NCBI GenBank assembly: GCA_016806145.1
Contig: CP063166.1
Location: 5,642,001-5,706,000, forward strand
Origin: Variovorax paradoxus
Lineage (GTDB): Bacteria; Pseudomonadota; Gammaproteobacteria; Burkholderiales; Burkholderiaceae_C
DNA: 64,000 nucleotides
Direction of reading: 5' to 3'
Shown here: in pieces, positions 29,918-38,809 of the stretch
Position numbering within the stretch: position 1 is the first letter of the stretch
Layout of the letters: each line of letters starts with the position of its first letter
Program-made: the position numbers and the translations under genes
The notes under the pieces: model-generated
Databases searched by the model: none
Seen by the model: only the letters and a program-made list of their open reading frames with translations
What the model was told of the DNA's origin: nothing

Positions 29918-30628
29918 ATGCCTGCCACCCTCGTACTTCTTCCCGGCCTCGCGTGCGATGCGCGCCTGTGGGACGCCCAGCTCCCCGCCCTCCCTTCGTC
30001 GCTCTCGCCGCGCGTGAGCGACGTCCAGCTGCGCCACGCCACCATCGAGGGCATGGCCGCGGCCGTGCTCGACGAGAACCCCGGCCCGCTGGTGCTGTGC
30101 GGCGCCTCGATGGGCGGCATGGTCGCGATGGAGGCCGCGCGCCAGGCACCCGGTCGCATCGCGGGCCTGGCGCTGCTGGGCACCAGCGCACGGCCCGAGA
30201 CGCCCGACATGCGCGCGCTGCGCGAAGGCGCGATCGAGTACTTCGCGCGCGGCGAACTGCGCGAGGTGATCGAACCCAACGTGTTCTTCGCCTTCCACCC
30301 CGCCCAGGCCGCCGACCCGGTGCTCGTGCAGCGCTACCTCGACATGGTGCTGGGCGCCGGCGCCGAGCAGCTCACGCGCCAAAACCGCGCCGTGATGGCC
30401 CGGCCCGACGCGCGCACGCACCTCGCGTCGCTGCGCGCGCCGGTGCTGCTGATGTGCGGCGACGACGACCGCCTCGCGCCGCCCGAATGCACGCGCGAGC
30501 TCGCGGCGCTGCTGCCGCAGGCCGAGCTGGTGTGGGTGCCGCAATGCGGCCACATGCTGACGATGGAGAAGCCGGCGCTGGTCAACGACGCGCTCAACGG
30601 CTGGCTCGCGAAGCTGTTCGCGGCCTGA
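29918..30628 (+). CDS. Alpha/beta hydrolase
   Basis: The 236-residue protein has the order expected for the fold: LVLLPGLACDARLW oxyanion region, nucleophile elbow GASMGG with the catalytic Ser, CGDDDRLAP with the Asp, and CGHMLTMEKP with the His. It is cytosolic. Substrate is unknown; similar proteins are esterases or C-C hydrolases. The start at 29918 follows conserved length; an ATG at 29876 is also in frame. It is tail-to-tail with pcp. Confidence 0.85.
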   Translation: MPATLVLLPGLACDARLWDAQLPALPSSLSPRVSDVQLRHATIEGMAAAVLDENPGPLVLCGASMGGMVAMEAARQAPGRIAGLALLGTSARPETPDMRALREGAIEYFARGELREVIEPNVFFAFHPAQAADPVLVQRYLDMVLGAGAEQLTRQNRAVMARPDARTHLASLRAPVLLMCGDDDRLAPPECTRELAALLPQAELVWVPQCGHMLTMEKPALVNDALNGWLAKLFAA

Positions 30629-30637
30629 GTGCCGGGG

Positions 30638-31330
30638 TCAGTGCAGCTGGCCGCCGGTCTCGGCGATGTCGCGCTCGACCTCGAGCGCGGTGCGAACCGC
30701 GATGCGCAGCGCCTCGACCAGGGTCGCGAGCGCCATGCTCGGCGCGCCCGGAAAGTTCGCCGCCTGCTCGGGCAGGTAGGGGATGTGGATGAAGCCTCCG
30801 CGTGCGCTTTGCACGCCTGGCTGCACGCGCCGCGCGAGCTGGTGCATCAGGCCGTAGAAGATGTGGTTGCACACGAAGGTGCCGGCCGTGTTCGACACCG
30901 AGGCCGGCACGCCCGCGGCGCGCAGGTCGCGCACCATGGCCTTGATCGGCAGCGTCGAGAAATAGGCCGCGGGGCCCTCGGGCGCCACCGGCACGTCGAC
31001 CGGCTGTCGCCCCGCGTTGTCGGCGATGCGGCCGTCGTCGACGTTGATCGCCACGCGCTCGGGCGTGACCTCGGCGCGGCCGCCGGCCTGGCCGATGCAC
31101 AGCACCAGTCGCGGCTTCAGCTCGTCCATGGCCGCCGCGAGCGAATCGATGGCCGCGCCGAAGACGCAGGGCATCTGGCGCGCATGCACCACCGCGCCAG
31201 CGTGCTTCCAGCCATCGAGCGCGCGCACCGCTTCCCATGAAGGATTGATGGCCTCGCCGCCGAAGGGCTCGAAGCCGGTCAGCAGCACGCGCGATGGTGG
31301 AGAGGTTCGGGGCGTCTTCGGCGAGGTCAT
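30638..31330 (-). CDS. pcp: Pyroglutamyl-peptidase I (pyrrolidone-carboxylate peptidase)
   Basis: Pcp removes N-terminal pyroglutamate from peptides. The 230-residue protein has the C15 landmarks: [18 protein letters not shown], catalytic Glu about 91 in [11 protein letters not shown], catalytic Cys about 154 in [14 protein letters not shown], and His about 182 in [11 protein letters not shown]. The triad is complete, so it should be active. It has no signal peptide. The released 5-oxoproline can be opened by the PxpABC enzyme encoded 3-6 kb away. Next upstream are a small exported protein and a Pcp-related lipoprotein. Confidence 0.95.
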   Translation of the reverse strand: MTSPKTPRTSPPSRVLLTGFEPFGGEAINPSWEAVRALDGWKHAGAVVHARQMPCVFGAAIDSLAAAMDELKPRLVLCIGQAGGRAEVTPERVAINVDDGRIADNAGRQPVDVPVAPEGPAAYFSTLPIKAMVRDLRAAGVPASVSNTAGTFVCNHIFYGLMHQLARRVQPGVQSARGGFIHIPYLPEQAANFPGAPSMALATLVEALRIAVRTALEVERDIAETGGQLH

Positions 31331-31365
31331 GGGACCGACGTTACCGCAAGCGCCCCCTGGCGTCG

Positions 31366-31626
31366 CTACTTCCTGGGCGCGAGGTCGAGCGGATTGGCGG
31401 GCAGGTCACCGCGCGCGGGCTTGGGCTTCTGCTCGGTCTTGCATTCGGCGTCCCGGAACGGGCCCGACAGCCGTTCCCAATCGGAATTGATGATGTGCTG
31501 GAAGCACACGACCTTGCCGTTGTCCTTGTGCTTGAACAGATAGAACCCGCCGGTGGGTTGGGACAGCGCCGGACCGCAGCTCAGGGCCGTGCCGAGAGCG
31601 AATGCGAAGGCTGCGATGAATTTCAT
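31366..31626 (-). CDS. Small exported protein of unknown function
   Basis: The 86-residue protein has a signal peptide ([17 protein letters not shown], cleavage after ALS). The mature part of about 64 residues includes [19 protein letters not shown] and a Pro/Lys-rich tail. I recognise no family. It is 19 bases downstream of the Pcp-like lipoprotein gene and 35 bases upstream of pcp, all on the minus strand, so the three may form one transcript. The start at 31626 is chosen for the signal peptide. Confidence 0.7.
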   Translation of the reverse strand: MKFIAAFAFALGTALSCGPALSQPTGGFYLFKHKDNGKVVCFQHIINSDWERLSGPFRDAECKTEQKPKPARGDLPANPLDLAPRK

Positions 31627-31645
31627 GGTCGGTTCTCCCGGGAAA

Positions 31646-33172
31646 TCACAGAGCGGGCGGCGAGGCCAGGCTCTTGGCCACCTCGATGACCAGGTTGCGG
31701 GACTGCGCAACGATCTTGTCACGGTGGGTCTCGAATTCCGGATCGGTGACGCCCCTGGGAATCTTCATGGTCGGCGTGTGAATGTGGCCTGCAGGAATGT
31801 CGAGCCGGAAGACGTCGCGCAGCAGGGTGTTGCGGTAGGCGCTGGCGTTGGACAGGTAGTTGCCGCCACCGCCCTGCAGCGCGCAGTTCAGCTCTTGCGG
31901 ATTCGGCTTCGTTCCTTCGGGCGGAAAAAGAGCGTCGAGGGTGCACTCGATGACATCGTATTCGTCGTTCCGGGCCACTTTCCAGTCGCCCGTGGCCGCA
32001 TCGATCATGCTCTGGAACGGCAGGCTTGCGACGGTGAACTGCGACGGCGCATCCTTCGACCATGGCGTGGGCGAATACCCCAACCAGCGTTCCGGCGGGT
32101 TGATCTCGCAATCCTGGTTCGAGGGAAAGCCGGTGCACGGAGGCCTGAGGTTGTCGTTGCCGACGGCGGAGAAGTGATAGCGCCCGTTGTAGTGCTCCAG
32201 GTCGAAGCTGTTGCGCCCCTGGCTCATGGTGATCGACGCATCGACGCGTTTGTCGCCGGGTTTGAACCAGGGCCCCAGCGTGTCTTCCTGCATGCCGGCG
32301 AGGAACGGACCGTAGTTGACGGGCAGGATGAAGGTGCGGATCACCGCGGTCGTCCCGTCGGCCAGCGCCACGGTATGACCATCGAGCGAGAGGATGGTGG
32401 CGCCCGACGGATTGCCTCTGGGCAGTTCGAAATCGCCGGACTCGATCCTGTCATCCGAGCTCGGGGCGCCGAGCGAGAACGGATCGAAGCCGCTCACCAG
32501 GATCCGCTTGTAGCCCTTGCCTTCGGGGAAATCGATCGACAGCTGCCCGCGCGAGGCACGCTCGAACTCGTTCTCCAGCGCAGCGCGCTGCGCGTCCGTC
32601 AGCGCGAACTCGGGCTTCCACTGGCGCAGCGCGAGCGTCATCGTCAGGCGTGCCCAATAGAGCATGCGGTCGTCGCTCTTCGCCAGCGTGCCCTGGACCG
32701 ACCGGCCCTGCACGCGGTCGAGCGCCGCCTGCCAGAGCTTTTTCCCCTCGGCATGCAGCAGCGCCACCGCCTCGTCGTAGCTCGAGGCGCCGGCCAGGCC
32801 GTCGCTGCAGAGCCTGGCGGCGAAGTCGGGGCCGAAGCGGTCGAATCCGCTGGCCTGCAGCAGTTGCTGCGAATAGCTCGATGCATCGCTGGCGGCGATC
32901 TTGTTGGGCAGGCGCCGCTCCTCGTAGGAGGCCTCCACGGCGCTGTCCATCGCGCACTTGGCGCGCACGGCCGGCGGTGGCGGCGCGGGCGGCGGCGGTG
33001 CCGGAGGTGCCGGCGGAACGGGCGGCTGGGTGCCACCGGCGGCGGCGATCGCCGCCAGCACGGCCGGGTCGACGCCGCCGCCCCCACCTCCGCCACCGCA
33101 GCCGGCGACCGCCAGCGCGCAAATCCCCAGGGCGGCACCGATCCTGGCGCGCCTTGCCTTCGCTTTTTTCAT
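31646..33172 (-). CDS. Lipoprotein with divergent pyroglutamyl-peptidase-like domain, nucleophile Cys replaced
   Basis: The 508-residue protein has a lipoprotein signal (lipobox AVAGC, Cys25), an eight-Gly run, a Pro-rich linker to about residue 70 and a helical region to about 220. A C15-like domain begins at KRILVSGFDPF (222-232). Against the neighbouring Pcp, NPSGATILSLDG matches [12 protein letters not shown], Glu326 fits the catalytic Glu and His465 in GHIHTP fits the catalytic His. In SNASAYRNT (441-449), however, Thr449 occupies the Cys position. It is therefore unlikely to be a normal cysteine peptidase. It probably sits on the periplasmic face of a membrane. It is divergent from a LysR gene across 232 bases and upstream of pcp. 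Confidence 0.75.
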   Translation of the reverse strand: MKKAKARRARIGAALGICALAVAGCGGGGGGGGVDPAVLAAIAAAGGTQPPVPPAPPAPPPPAPPPPAVRAKCAMDSAVEASYEERRLPNKIAASDASSYSQQLLQASGFDRFGPDFAARLCSDGLAGASSYDEAVALLHAEGKKLWQAALDRVQGRSVQGTLAKSDDRMLYWARLTMTLALRQWKPEFALTDAQRAALENEFERASRGQLSIDFPEGKGYKRILVSGFDPFSLGAPSSDDRIESGDFELPRGNPSGATILSLDGHTVALADGTTAVIRTFILPVNYGPFLAGMQEDTLGPWFKPGDKRVDASITMSQGRNSFDLEHYNGRYHFSAVGNDNLRPPCTGFPSNQDCEINPPERWLGYSPTPWSKDAPSQFTVASLPFQSMIDAATGDWKVARNDEYDVIECTLDALFPPEGTKPNPQELNCALQGGGGNYLSNASAYRNTLLRDVFRLDIPAGHIHTPTMKIPRGVTDPEFETHRDKIVAQSRNLVIEVAKSLASPPAL

Positions 33173-33344
33173 TCGACCTCTCCCTGATCCAGTACCTGAC
33201 AGCAACGAAAACAAAACATGAACCCGCTGGCACGGCTCCTGCAGCATTCGATCCGGGACCGAAGCTGCCGCCGGGGGCGGGTTGCACCGCTTACGTGTGC
33301 GACGAGTTGATGAAAACATGATCGATTGATCGAGTCGAACGAGT

Positions 33345-33370
33345 TTTTGTTAAACAACCCGATAACAAAA
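33345..33370. promoter_or_regulatory. Candidate LysR operator: TTTTGTTA-N10-TAACAAAA
   Basis: A perfect inverted repeat with 8-base arms and a 10-base spacer sits 34 bases before the LysR start at 33405, inside the region shared with the divergent Pcp-like lipoprotein gene. Its size and symmetry fit a LysR-type recognition site, and it is AT-rich against a GC-rich background. The binding protein is inferred from position only. Confidence 0.5.
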
Positions 33371-33404
33371 GTTCAACGATGCTCGGTACAGGGAGAAGCA
33401 GAAG

Positions 33405-34349
33405 ATGAACACCCGTTTCCTCGAAACGCTGGTCATGCTCGACCGGCTCAAGAGCTTCCGAGAGACGGCGCAGATGCTCTGCGCCACCCAGGCCGCGGTC
33501 TCCAAGCGCATCGAGGCGCTGGAGGAAGAGCTCGGCGTGCAGCTGGTCGACCGTTCGCAGCGCTCGCTGCGGCTCACGCGCATCGGCGAGCAGGTGGTGG
33601 CGCAGGCCGAGCAGATCCTCGCGCTCGAGAAACAGCTCAAGCGCTCGGTGCAGCCCGATGCGCCGCCCTCGGGGCGCGTTCGCATCGGCGTGATCGAGAC
33701 CGTGGTCCACACCTGGCTCACGCCGCTGATCCACCTGCTGAGCGCGCGGCTGCCCGCGGTCGAGCCGGACATCACGGTCGATACGGCGCACAACCTGCGC
33801 GAGCAGTTCCGGCAGCGCAAGTTCGACCTGCTGATCCAGAACGACGACGTCTCCGAGCTCGCGCGCAGCGGCGAATCGGTGGTGCTGGCGCTGTGCAGTT
33901 TCCCGATGCGCTGGGTGGCGCGCCCGACGCTGCTGCCGCATGCGCGCACCCTGCGGCTCGAGGACCTCGAGCGGGTGCCGCTTCTGAGCTTCTCGCGCAC
34001 CTCGGGCCCGCGCGCGCATGTGAAGGCGCTGTTCGCGGGGCGCGCCGCGGAGCCGCGCGTGTGCAGCTTTCCGTCGGTGCAGTCGATCATCCAGCTGACC
34101 AAGGGTGGCTTCGGCGTGGCCGCGATCCCGCCGGTGTTCGTGCGTCAGGAACTGACGGCCGGCGAGCTCGAGGTGCGCGACGGCCCCGCGCTGCCGCCGA
34201 TGGCGATCAGCCTCGCGCATGCCGAGGGCACGGCGCCCGCGGTGCAGGCGGTGGCGCGGCTCACGCGCACCGTGGTGGCCGACTATTGCGAGGAGATCGG
34301 GCCGCGCTGGGTGAATGCGCTGGCCTGCGAGGACGCACTGCCCGCCTGA
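33405..34349 (+). CDS. LysR-family transcriptional regulator (pyroglutamate region)
   Basis: The 314-residue protein has a winged helix-turn-helix (FLETLVMLDRLKSFRETAQ, ATQAAVSKRIEALEEELG) and a LysR effector domain from about residue 90 (VRIGVIETVVHTWLTPLIH). It is divergent from the Pcp-like lipoprotein gene and convergent with pxpA. The best candidate target is the divergent lipoprotein-pcp unit through the palindrome at 33345-33370; control of pxp genes is possible. 5-oxoproline or a peptide is a reasonable effector guess, not shown by sequence. Confidence 0.9.
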   Translation: MNTRFLETLVMLDRLKSFRETAQMLCATQAAVSKRIEALEEELGVQLVDRSQRSLRLTRIGEQVVAQAEQILALEKQLKRSVQPDAPPSGRVRIGVIETVVHTWLTPLIHLLSARLPAVEPDITVDTAHNLREQFRQRKFDLLIQNDDVSELARSGESVVLALCSFPMRWVARPTLLPHARTLRLEDLERVPLLSFSRTSGPRAHVKALFAGRAAEPRVCSFPSVQSIIQLTKGGFGVAAIPPVFVRQELTAGELEVRDGPALPPMAISLAHAEGTAPAVQAVARLTRTVVADYCEEIGPRWVNALACEDALPA

Positions 34350-34374
34350 GCGGCGGATGCAGCGCGCGGCTGCT

Positions 34375-35112
34375 TCAGTCCGCGCGCACCGCGATGCCTT
34401 CGGACAGCAGTCGCTCGCGGATGCGGCGCGCGAAGGCCAGCGCATGCGCGCCGTCGCCATGCAGGCAGACGGTCTGCGCATTGACCGGCACGATGCTGCC
34501 GTCGATGGCCTTGACCTGGCGCTCGCGCACGAAGGCCAGGGTCTGGGCGATGGCCTGCGCGTCGTCCTCGATCAGCGCGCCGGGCTGGCTGCGCGGCACC
34601 AGGCTGCCGTCGGGCATGTAGCCGCGGTCGGCGAACACCTCCTCCACCGGCACGAGGCCGGCGCGGCGCGCGGCGTCGATCATGCCGCTGCCCGCGAGGC
34701 CGAAGAACTTCAGCGAGGGATCGAAGCGGCGCACGGCCTCGCACAGCGCGTCGGCGAGCTCGGGCTCCTTCACCGCCTGGTTGTAGAGCTGGCCGTGCGC
34801 CTTCACGTGCGCGAGCCGGCCGCCCTCGGCCTTGACGATGGCCGCGAGCGCGCCGACCTGGTAGAGCACGTTGGAGACGATCTCGTCGGGCGGCAGGTGC
34901 ATGGTGCTGCGGCCGAAGTTCTCGCGGTCGGGAAAGCTGGGATGCGCGCCGATGGCCACGCCCCGCGCGACGGCCCAGCGCACGCACTGGTGCATGGTCT
35001 TCGCGTCGCCCGCATGCCAGCCGCAGGCGATGTTGGCCGAGCTCACGAGTCCGAGCAGCGCTTCGTCGCTGCCGGCGCCTTCGCCGAGGTCCGCGTTGAG
35101 GTCGATGTGCAT
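34375..35112 (-). CDS. pxpA: 5-oxoprolinase subunit A
   Basis: PxpA, with PxpB and PxpC, hydrolyses 5-oxoproline to glutamate using ATP. The 245-residue LamB/YcsF protein has DLNADLGEG at the start, [37 protein letters not shown] and VCLHGDG, all hallmarks. The start at 35112 puts DLNADLGEG in its usual position directly after the N-terminus. It is last in the order pxpB-pxpC-pxpA on the minus strand, 44 bases after pxpC. Confidence 0.95.
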   Translation of the reverse strand: MHIDLNADLGEGAGSDEALLGLVSSANIACGWHAGDAKTMHQCVRWAVARGVAIGAHPSFPDRENFGRSTMHLPPDEIVSNVLYQVGALAAIVKAEGGRLAHVKAHGQLYNQAVKEPELADALCEAVRRFDPSLKFFGLAGSGMIDAARRAGLVPVEEVFADRGYMPDGSLVPRSQPGALIEDDAQAIAQTLAFVRERQVKAIDGSIVPVNAQTVCLHGDGAHALAFARRIRERLLSEGIAVRAD

Positions 35113-35156
35113 GGGGAGGACTCCTGGAGCGATGCGGCGGATGGAAAGGCCGCAGT

Positions 35157-36182
35157 CTATGCCGGGGTCGGCCAGCCCGCCGCCGCGAGGCCTTGCGCCA
35201 CCTGCGCGACGTAGCGCTGCTGCGCGGCCCAGGCCTCGAGCGCGCCGGCGGCATCGACCGGCACCAGCCGCAGGCTGCCGTTGAGCGGCGCCTGCGCGAG
35301 CTTCCAGAGATCGGCGCGGATCACCACGCCGATGCGCGGATAGCCGCCGGTGGTCTGGGCGTCGCCCATCAGGATGATCGGCTGGCCCGAGGGCGGCACC
35401 TGGATCGTGCCGGGGATCACGCCCGAGGACAGCATGTCGGTGGCGCGCTTGCGCCGGAGCTCGGTGCCGCTCGCGCTCGCGAGCCGGCTGCCCATGCGGT
35501 TGCTCTGCGGCGTGATGCGCCAGCGCTCGCGCCAGAGCTGGTCGCGCGAGGCGACGGTGAACTGTTCGAACTCGGGGCCGGGCAGCACGCGCAAAGCGAT
35601 GACACCGTCGGCCGCGGCATCGGGCTCCCACTCGGGACCGCGCACCCCGAAGGCACGTCGCGCGCGCTGCGCCTCGGTCAGCGCCGACGCGCCCAGCGGC
35701 AGGCGGTCGCCCTTGCGCAGCGCACGGCCCTCGTGGCCGCCGAAGCCGGCCTTGAGGTCGGTGCTGCGCGAGCCGAGCACGGGCGCCACGTCGATGCCGC
35801 CCGCCACCGCGAGCCAGCTGCGCAGGCCGGCCTTGCCGCCGCCCGCATGGATGCTGCTCGCATTGGCGCTAGCAAGCCGCAGCGTCTGGCCGGCCGCGAC
35901 CGGCACGCTCCAGCACGGCCACAGCGGCTGGCCGTCGAGCGTGGCGCCGAAGTCGTCGCCCACCAGCGCGATGCGCGTGTCGGTCTCGAAGCGCAGCACG
36001 CTGCCGCCCAGGGTCAGCTCGAGCCCGGCCGCGCCGGTGGCGTTGCCCACCAGCCGGTTGGCGAGCGACAGCGCCAGCGTGTCGAGCGCGCCGCCCGGGC
36101 AGATGCCGAGCTGGCGATGGCCGTGGCGCCCGAGGTCCTGCACCGACGCCAGCGGGCCCGGCTTCTCGATCAGCAGCGTCAT
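35157..36182 (-). CDS. pxpC: 5-oxoprolinase subunit C (biotin-dependent carboxyltransferase-like)
   Basis: The 341-residue protein starts [21 protein letters not shown], then [42 protein letters not shown] and [18 protein letters not shown], the standard PxpC/KipA landmarks. It forms the PxpBC part of the ATP-dependent 5-oxoprolinase. Its start overlaps the pxpB stop by four bases (ATGA), indicating coupled synthesis. Older annotations call this allophanate hydrolase subunit 2, but the company of pxpA argues for 5-oxoprolinase. Confidence 0.95.
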   Translation of the reverse strand: MTLLIEKPGPLASVQDLGRHGHRQLGICPGGALDTLALSLANRLVGNATGAAGLELTLGGSVLRFETDTRIALVGDDFGATLDGQPLWPCWSVPVAAGQTLRLASANASSIHAGGGKAGLRSWLAVAGGIDVAPVLGSRSTDLKAGFGGHEGRALRKGDRLPLGASALTEAQRARRAFGVRGPEWEPDAAADGVIALRVLPGPEFEQFTVASRDQLWRERWRITPQSNRMGSRLASASGTELRRKRATDMLSSGVIPGTIQVPPSGQPIILMGDAQTTGGYPRIGVVIRADLWKLAQAPLNGSLRLVPVDAAGALEAWAAQQRYVAQVAQGLAAAGWPTPA

Positions 36183-36841
36183 GGCCGCAGGCTTTCGACG
36201 ACGAAGCGCACGCGGTCGCCGGGCCGCAGCAGGGTCGGCGAGTCGGCCAGCGGATCGAAGAGCGCGACCTCGGTGTGCCCGATCAGTTGCCAGCCGCCCG
36301 GCGAGCGCAGCGGATAGATGCCGGTCTGCTCGCCGCCGATGCCGACCGAGCCCGCGGGCACCGCCGTGCGCGGTACGTCGCGGCGCGGCGTCGCGAGCGC
36401 GGCGGGCAGTCCGCCGAGAAAGGCGAAGCCCGGCAGGAAGCCCAGCAGGTAGACCACGTACTCGGCCGCGGCATGGCGACGCACCACCTCGGCGGTCGAC
36501 AGGCCGGTGTGGGCCGCCACGTCCGCGAGGTCGGGACCGTGCTCGCCGCCGTAGGCCACGGGAATCTCGATGTCGCGGCCCTCGATGCCGCCGCTCTCGA
36601 GTCGCGGCCAGGCCTCGAGCACGCGTGCGCTCAGCGTCTCGAGATCGACCGCGGTCGGGTCGAAGGTCAAGGTGAGGTTGTTCATGCCCGGCAGCGCTTC
36701 GCCGACGCCGCTCCAGCGGCCGGCTTCGCGCGCCAGGGCCCAGATCTTGTGTTGCTGCGCGAGCGTGGCGGGACCGGGCAGGTCGCACAGCAGCGCCGCG
36801 TCGCCCAGCAGGTGCAAACGAGGCGCCAGCGCGCCGCTCAT
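36179..36841 (-). CDS. pxpB: 5-oxoprolinase subunit B
   Basis: The 220-residue protein has GDAALLCDLPG, VPVAYGGEHGPDL-like core (IPVAYGGEHGPDL), LLGFLPGFAFLGGLP and SVGIGGEQTGIYPLRSPGGW, typical of PxpB/KipI. It is the first gene of the pxpB-pxpC-pxpA unit. It lies 9 bases upstream of coaD on the same strand, so coaD could be co-transcribed or have its own promoter within pxp. Function is well supported by the full set of three subunits. Confidence 0.95.
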   Translation of the reverse strand: MSGALAPRLHLLGDAALLCDLPGPATLAQQHKIWALAREAGRWSGVGEALPGMNNLTLTFDPTAVDLETLSARVLEAWPRLESGGIEGRDIEIPVAYGGEHGPDLADVAAHTGLSTAEVVRRHAAAEYVVYLLGFLPGFAFLGGLPAALATPRRDVPRTAVPAGSVGIGGEQTGIYPLRSPGGWQLIGHTEVALFDPLADSPTLLRPGDRVRFVVESLRP

Positions 36842-36850
36842 CGGCGGCGC

Positions 36851-37354
36851 CTACTCTCTGCCGAGGCTTCGGACCTTGGCCGCGAGCTGCTGTTCGACGT
36901 TGGGCGAGACGAACTTGTGCACCTCGCCGCCGAGCATCGCGATCTCGCGCACGAAGGTGCTGGAAATGAACTGGTACTTGTCGCTGGGCGTGAGGAACAC
37001 GGTCTCGACATCGGGCATCAGCGAGCGGTTCATGCCCGCGAGCTGGAACTCGTAGTCGAAGTCGGTGACGGCGCGCAGGCCGCGCACCATGGCCTTGCCG
37101 CCGCGCGCCACGACGAAGTCGCGCAGCAGGCCCGAGAAGCTCTCGACCGAGACCTGGTCGCTGTAGGGCTTGACGGCTTCGCGCGCCATCTCGATGCGTT
37201 CCTGCAGCGTGAAGAGCGCCTTCTTGTGGTGACCGGCCGCCACGGCGACGATCACCTTCGAGAACAGTTGGGTCGCACGCCGCACCACGTCCTCGTGCCC
37301 GAGGGTGATGGGGTCGAAAGTGCCGGGATAAACCGCGATCACGTTGCTGGCCAT
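36851..37354 (-). CDS. coaD: Phosphopantetheine adenylyltransferase
   Basis: CoaD adenylates 4'-phosphopantetheine in coenzyme A synthesis. The 167-residue protein has [16 protein letters not shown] with the nucleotidyltransferase TxGH motif, [21 protein letters not shown] and [14 protein letters not shown]. Length is normal. The frame is open upstream, but the conserved N-terminus [15 protein letters not shown] begins at 37354. It follows rsmD by 44 bases on the same strand; rsmD-coaD is a classic pair. Confidence 0.96.
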   Translation of the reverse strand: MASNVIAVYPGTFDPITLGHEDVVRRATQLFSKVIVAVAAGHHKKALFTLQERIEMAREAVKPYSDQVSVESFSGLLRDFVVARGGKAMVRGLRAVTDFDYEFQLAGMNRSLMPDVETVFLTPSDKYQFISSTFVREIAMLGGEVHKFVSPNVEQQLAAKVRSLGRE

Positions 37355-37398
37355 GGTTGCTACCTCCTCATGCAGCCGATGCGGCTTGGGTCGGCGGA

Positions 37399-38055
37399 TT
37401 ATGCAGTGCCGTGTGCGGCGTGCATCAAAAGGTGGGCATGCACCGCGCCGGCCTTCAAGTGGCGGAACACGACGAGGCCGAGCGCGGCCGCTTCCTCGTC
37501 GCTCCAGCGGCGCGGTGCCTCGAGGTAGATGGCGCCGCCCGCGCGCACGGCGCGCGCGGCGGCGCGCAGCGCGGGTTCGTAGAGCGTGGTGCTGTCGAAG
37601 GGCGGATCGAGGAAGACCACGTCGAGGCTCGCGGCCGGCGTGCGCTCGAGCGCGGTGACGCCGTTGCCGCGCTCCACGCGCACCGCCTCGGCGGCGAGCT
37701 TGGTCTTGGCGGCCTGGATCTGCGCGACCAGCGCGGCGTCCTGCTCGCACAGCAGCACGCCGGCCGCGCCGCGCGACGCGGCCTCGAGGCCGAGCGCGCC
37801 GGTGCCCGCGAAGGCATCGATGCACTGCCAGCCCGGCAGCTCGCCGCCACCGGCACCGGCCAGGCTCGCGAGCCAGTTGAACAGCGTCTCGCGCACGCGG
37901 TCGGGCGTGGGGCGCAGACCGGGCTTGTCGGCGACGGCGAGGCGGGTGCGTTTCCACTGGCCGCCGATGATGCGCACCTCGTGCGCGCGCGCCGGACGCG
38001 CGGGAGAAGAAGGCGTGGGGGTGCGCGAGGGCGCGGCGGCAGGCTTGCGGGGCAT
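37399..38055 (-). CDS. rsmD: 16S rRNA (guanine(966)-N(2))-methyltransferase RsmD
   Basis: The 218-residue protein has [32 protein letters not shown] motif [18 protein letters not shown] and the catalytic DPPF motif in [10 protein letters not shown], all typical of RsmD, which methylates G966 of 16S rRNA. The N-terminal 25 residues are Pro/Ala/Arg-rich and variable, so a later start is possible. It is upstream of coaD and downstream of the argO-like gene. Confidence 0.94.
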   Translation of the reverse strand: MPRKPAAAPSRTPTPSSPARPARAHEVRIIGGQWKRTRLAVADKPGLRPTPDRVRETLFNWLASLAGAGGGELPGWQCIDAFAGTGALGLEAASRGAAGVLLCEQDAALVAQIQAAKTKLAAEAVRVERGNGVTALERTPAASLDVVFLDPPFDSTTLYEPALRAAARAVRAGGAIYLEAPRRWSDEEAAALGLVVFRHLKAGAVHAHLLMHAAHGTA

Positions 38056-38098
38056 GCGGCGAGCTTAACGCGCCGGCCCTGCCCCATTGCGTCGCGGT

Positions 38099-38734
38099 TC
38101 AGAAGCCCGCGATCGCGCGCCGCGCGAGCAGTGCCGCCAGCACCAGCATCGTGCCGCCGATCAGCGCATCGAGCATCTGCCAGGCACGCGGCCGCGCGAA
38201 CACCGGCGCCAGCAGCCGCGCGCCATAGCCGAGGGCCGAGAACCACAGCGCGCTCGCGAGCGCCGAGCCGGCCACGAACCATCCCTTGAGCGAGCCCGCG
38301 TACTGCGCGCCGGTGCTGCCCACGAGCAGCACGGTGTCGAGGTAGACGTGCGGGTTCAGCAGCGTGAAACCCGCGGCCTGGGCCAGCACCGCGGTACGCG
38401 AGAGCGAACCGCCCTGCGTGACCGTGCGCAGCGCGCCGGTCGCGCGCGACCGCCACAGCGCGCGCAGCCCGTAGCCGGCAAGGAACAGCGCGCCGAAGGC
38501 GGCGAGCGCGGTGGCCAGCATCGGCCGGCCCTGGAGCGCCTGCGCCATGCCGGCCACGCCGGCCGAGATCAGAACCGCGTCGCTCACGGCGCAGAACAGC
38601 ACGACCGCGCTCACGTGCTCGCGGCGCAGGCCCTGGCGCAGCACGTAGGCGTTCTGGGCGCCGATGGCGACGATGAGCACCAGGCTCATGAAGAGCCCGT
38701 TGAGGAAGGCGGTGGTGACGAGTTCGGCAGACAT
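38099..38734 (-). CDS. argO: LysE/ArgO-family amino-acid exporter
   Basis: The 211-residue inner-membrane protein has about six transmembrane segments with the LysE family motif IAIGAQNAYVLRQGLRREH near the first helix and LLNPHVYLDTVLLVG in the middle. The family exports arginine or lysine. It is divergent from an ArgP-type LysR gene across 75 bases, the same layout as argO/argP and lysE/lysG. The specific amino acid is inferred from this context. Confidence 0.9.
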   Translation of the reverse strand: MSAELVTTAFLNGLFMSLVLIVAIGAQNAYVLRQGLRREHVSAVVLFCAVSDAVLISAGVAGMAQALQGRPMLATALAAFGALFLAGYGLRALWRSRATGALRTVTQGGSLSRTAVLAQAAGFTLLNPHVYLDTVLLVGSTGAQYAGSLKGWFVAGSALASALWFSALGYGARLLAPVFARPRAWQMLDALIGGTMLVLAALLARRAIAGF

Positions 38735-38809
38735 GGTGCGAGCTTGCCGCCGCGCGCGAATTAACTCAAACTAAACTTCCTTAAGCCAATTCAGTTTTGC
38801 TTCATCCGC

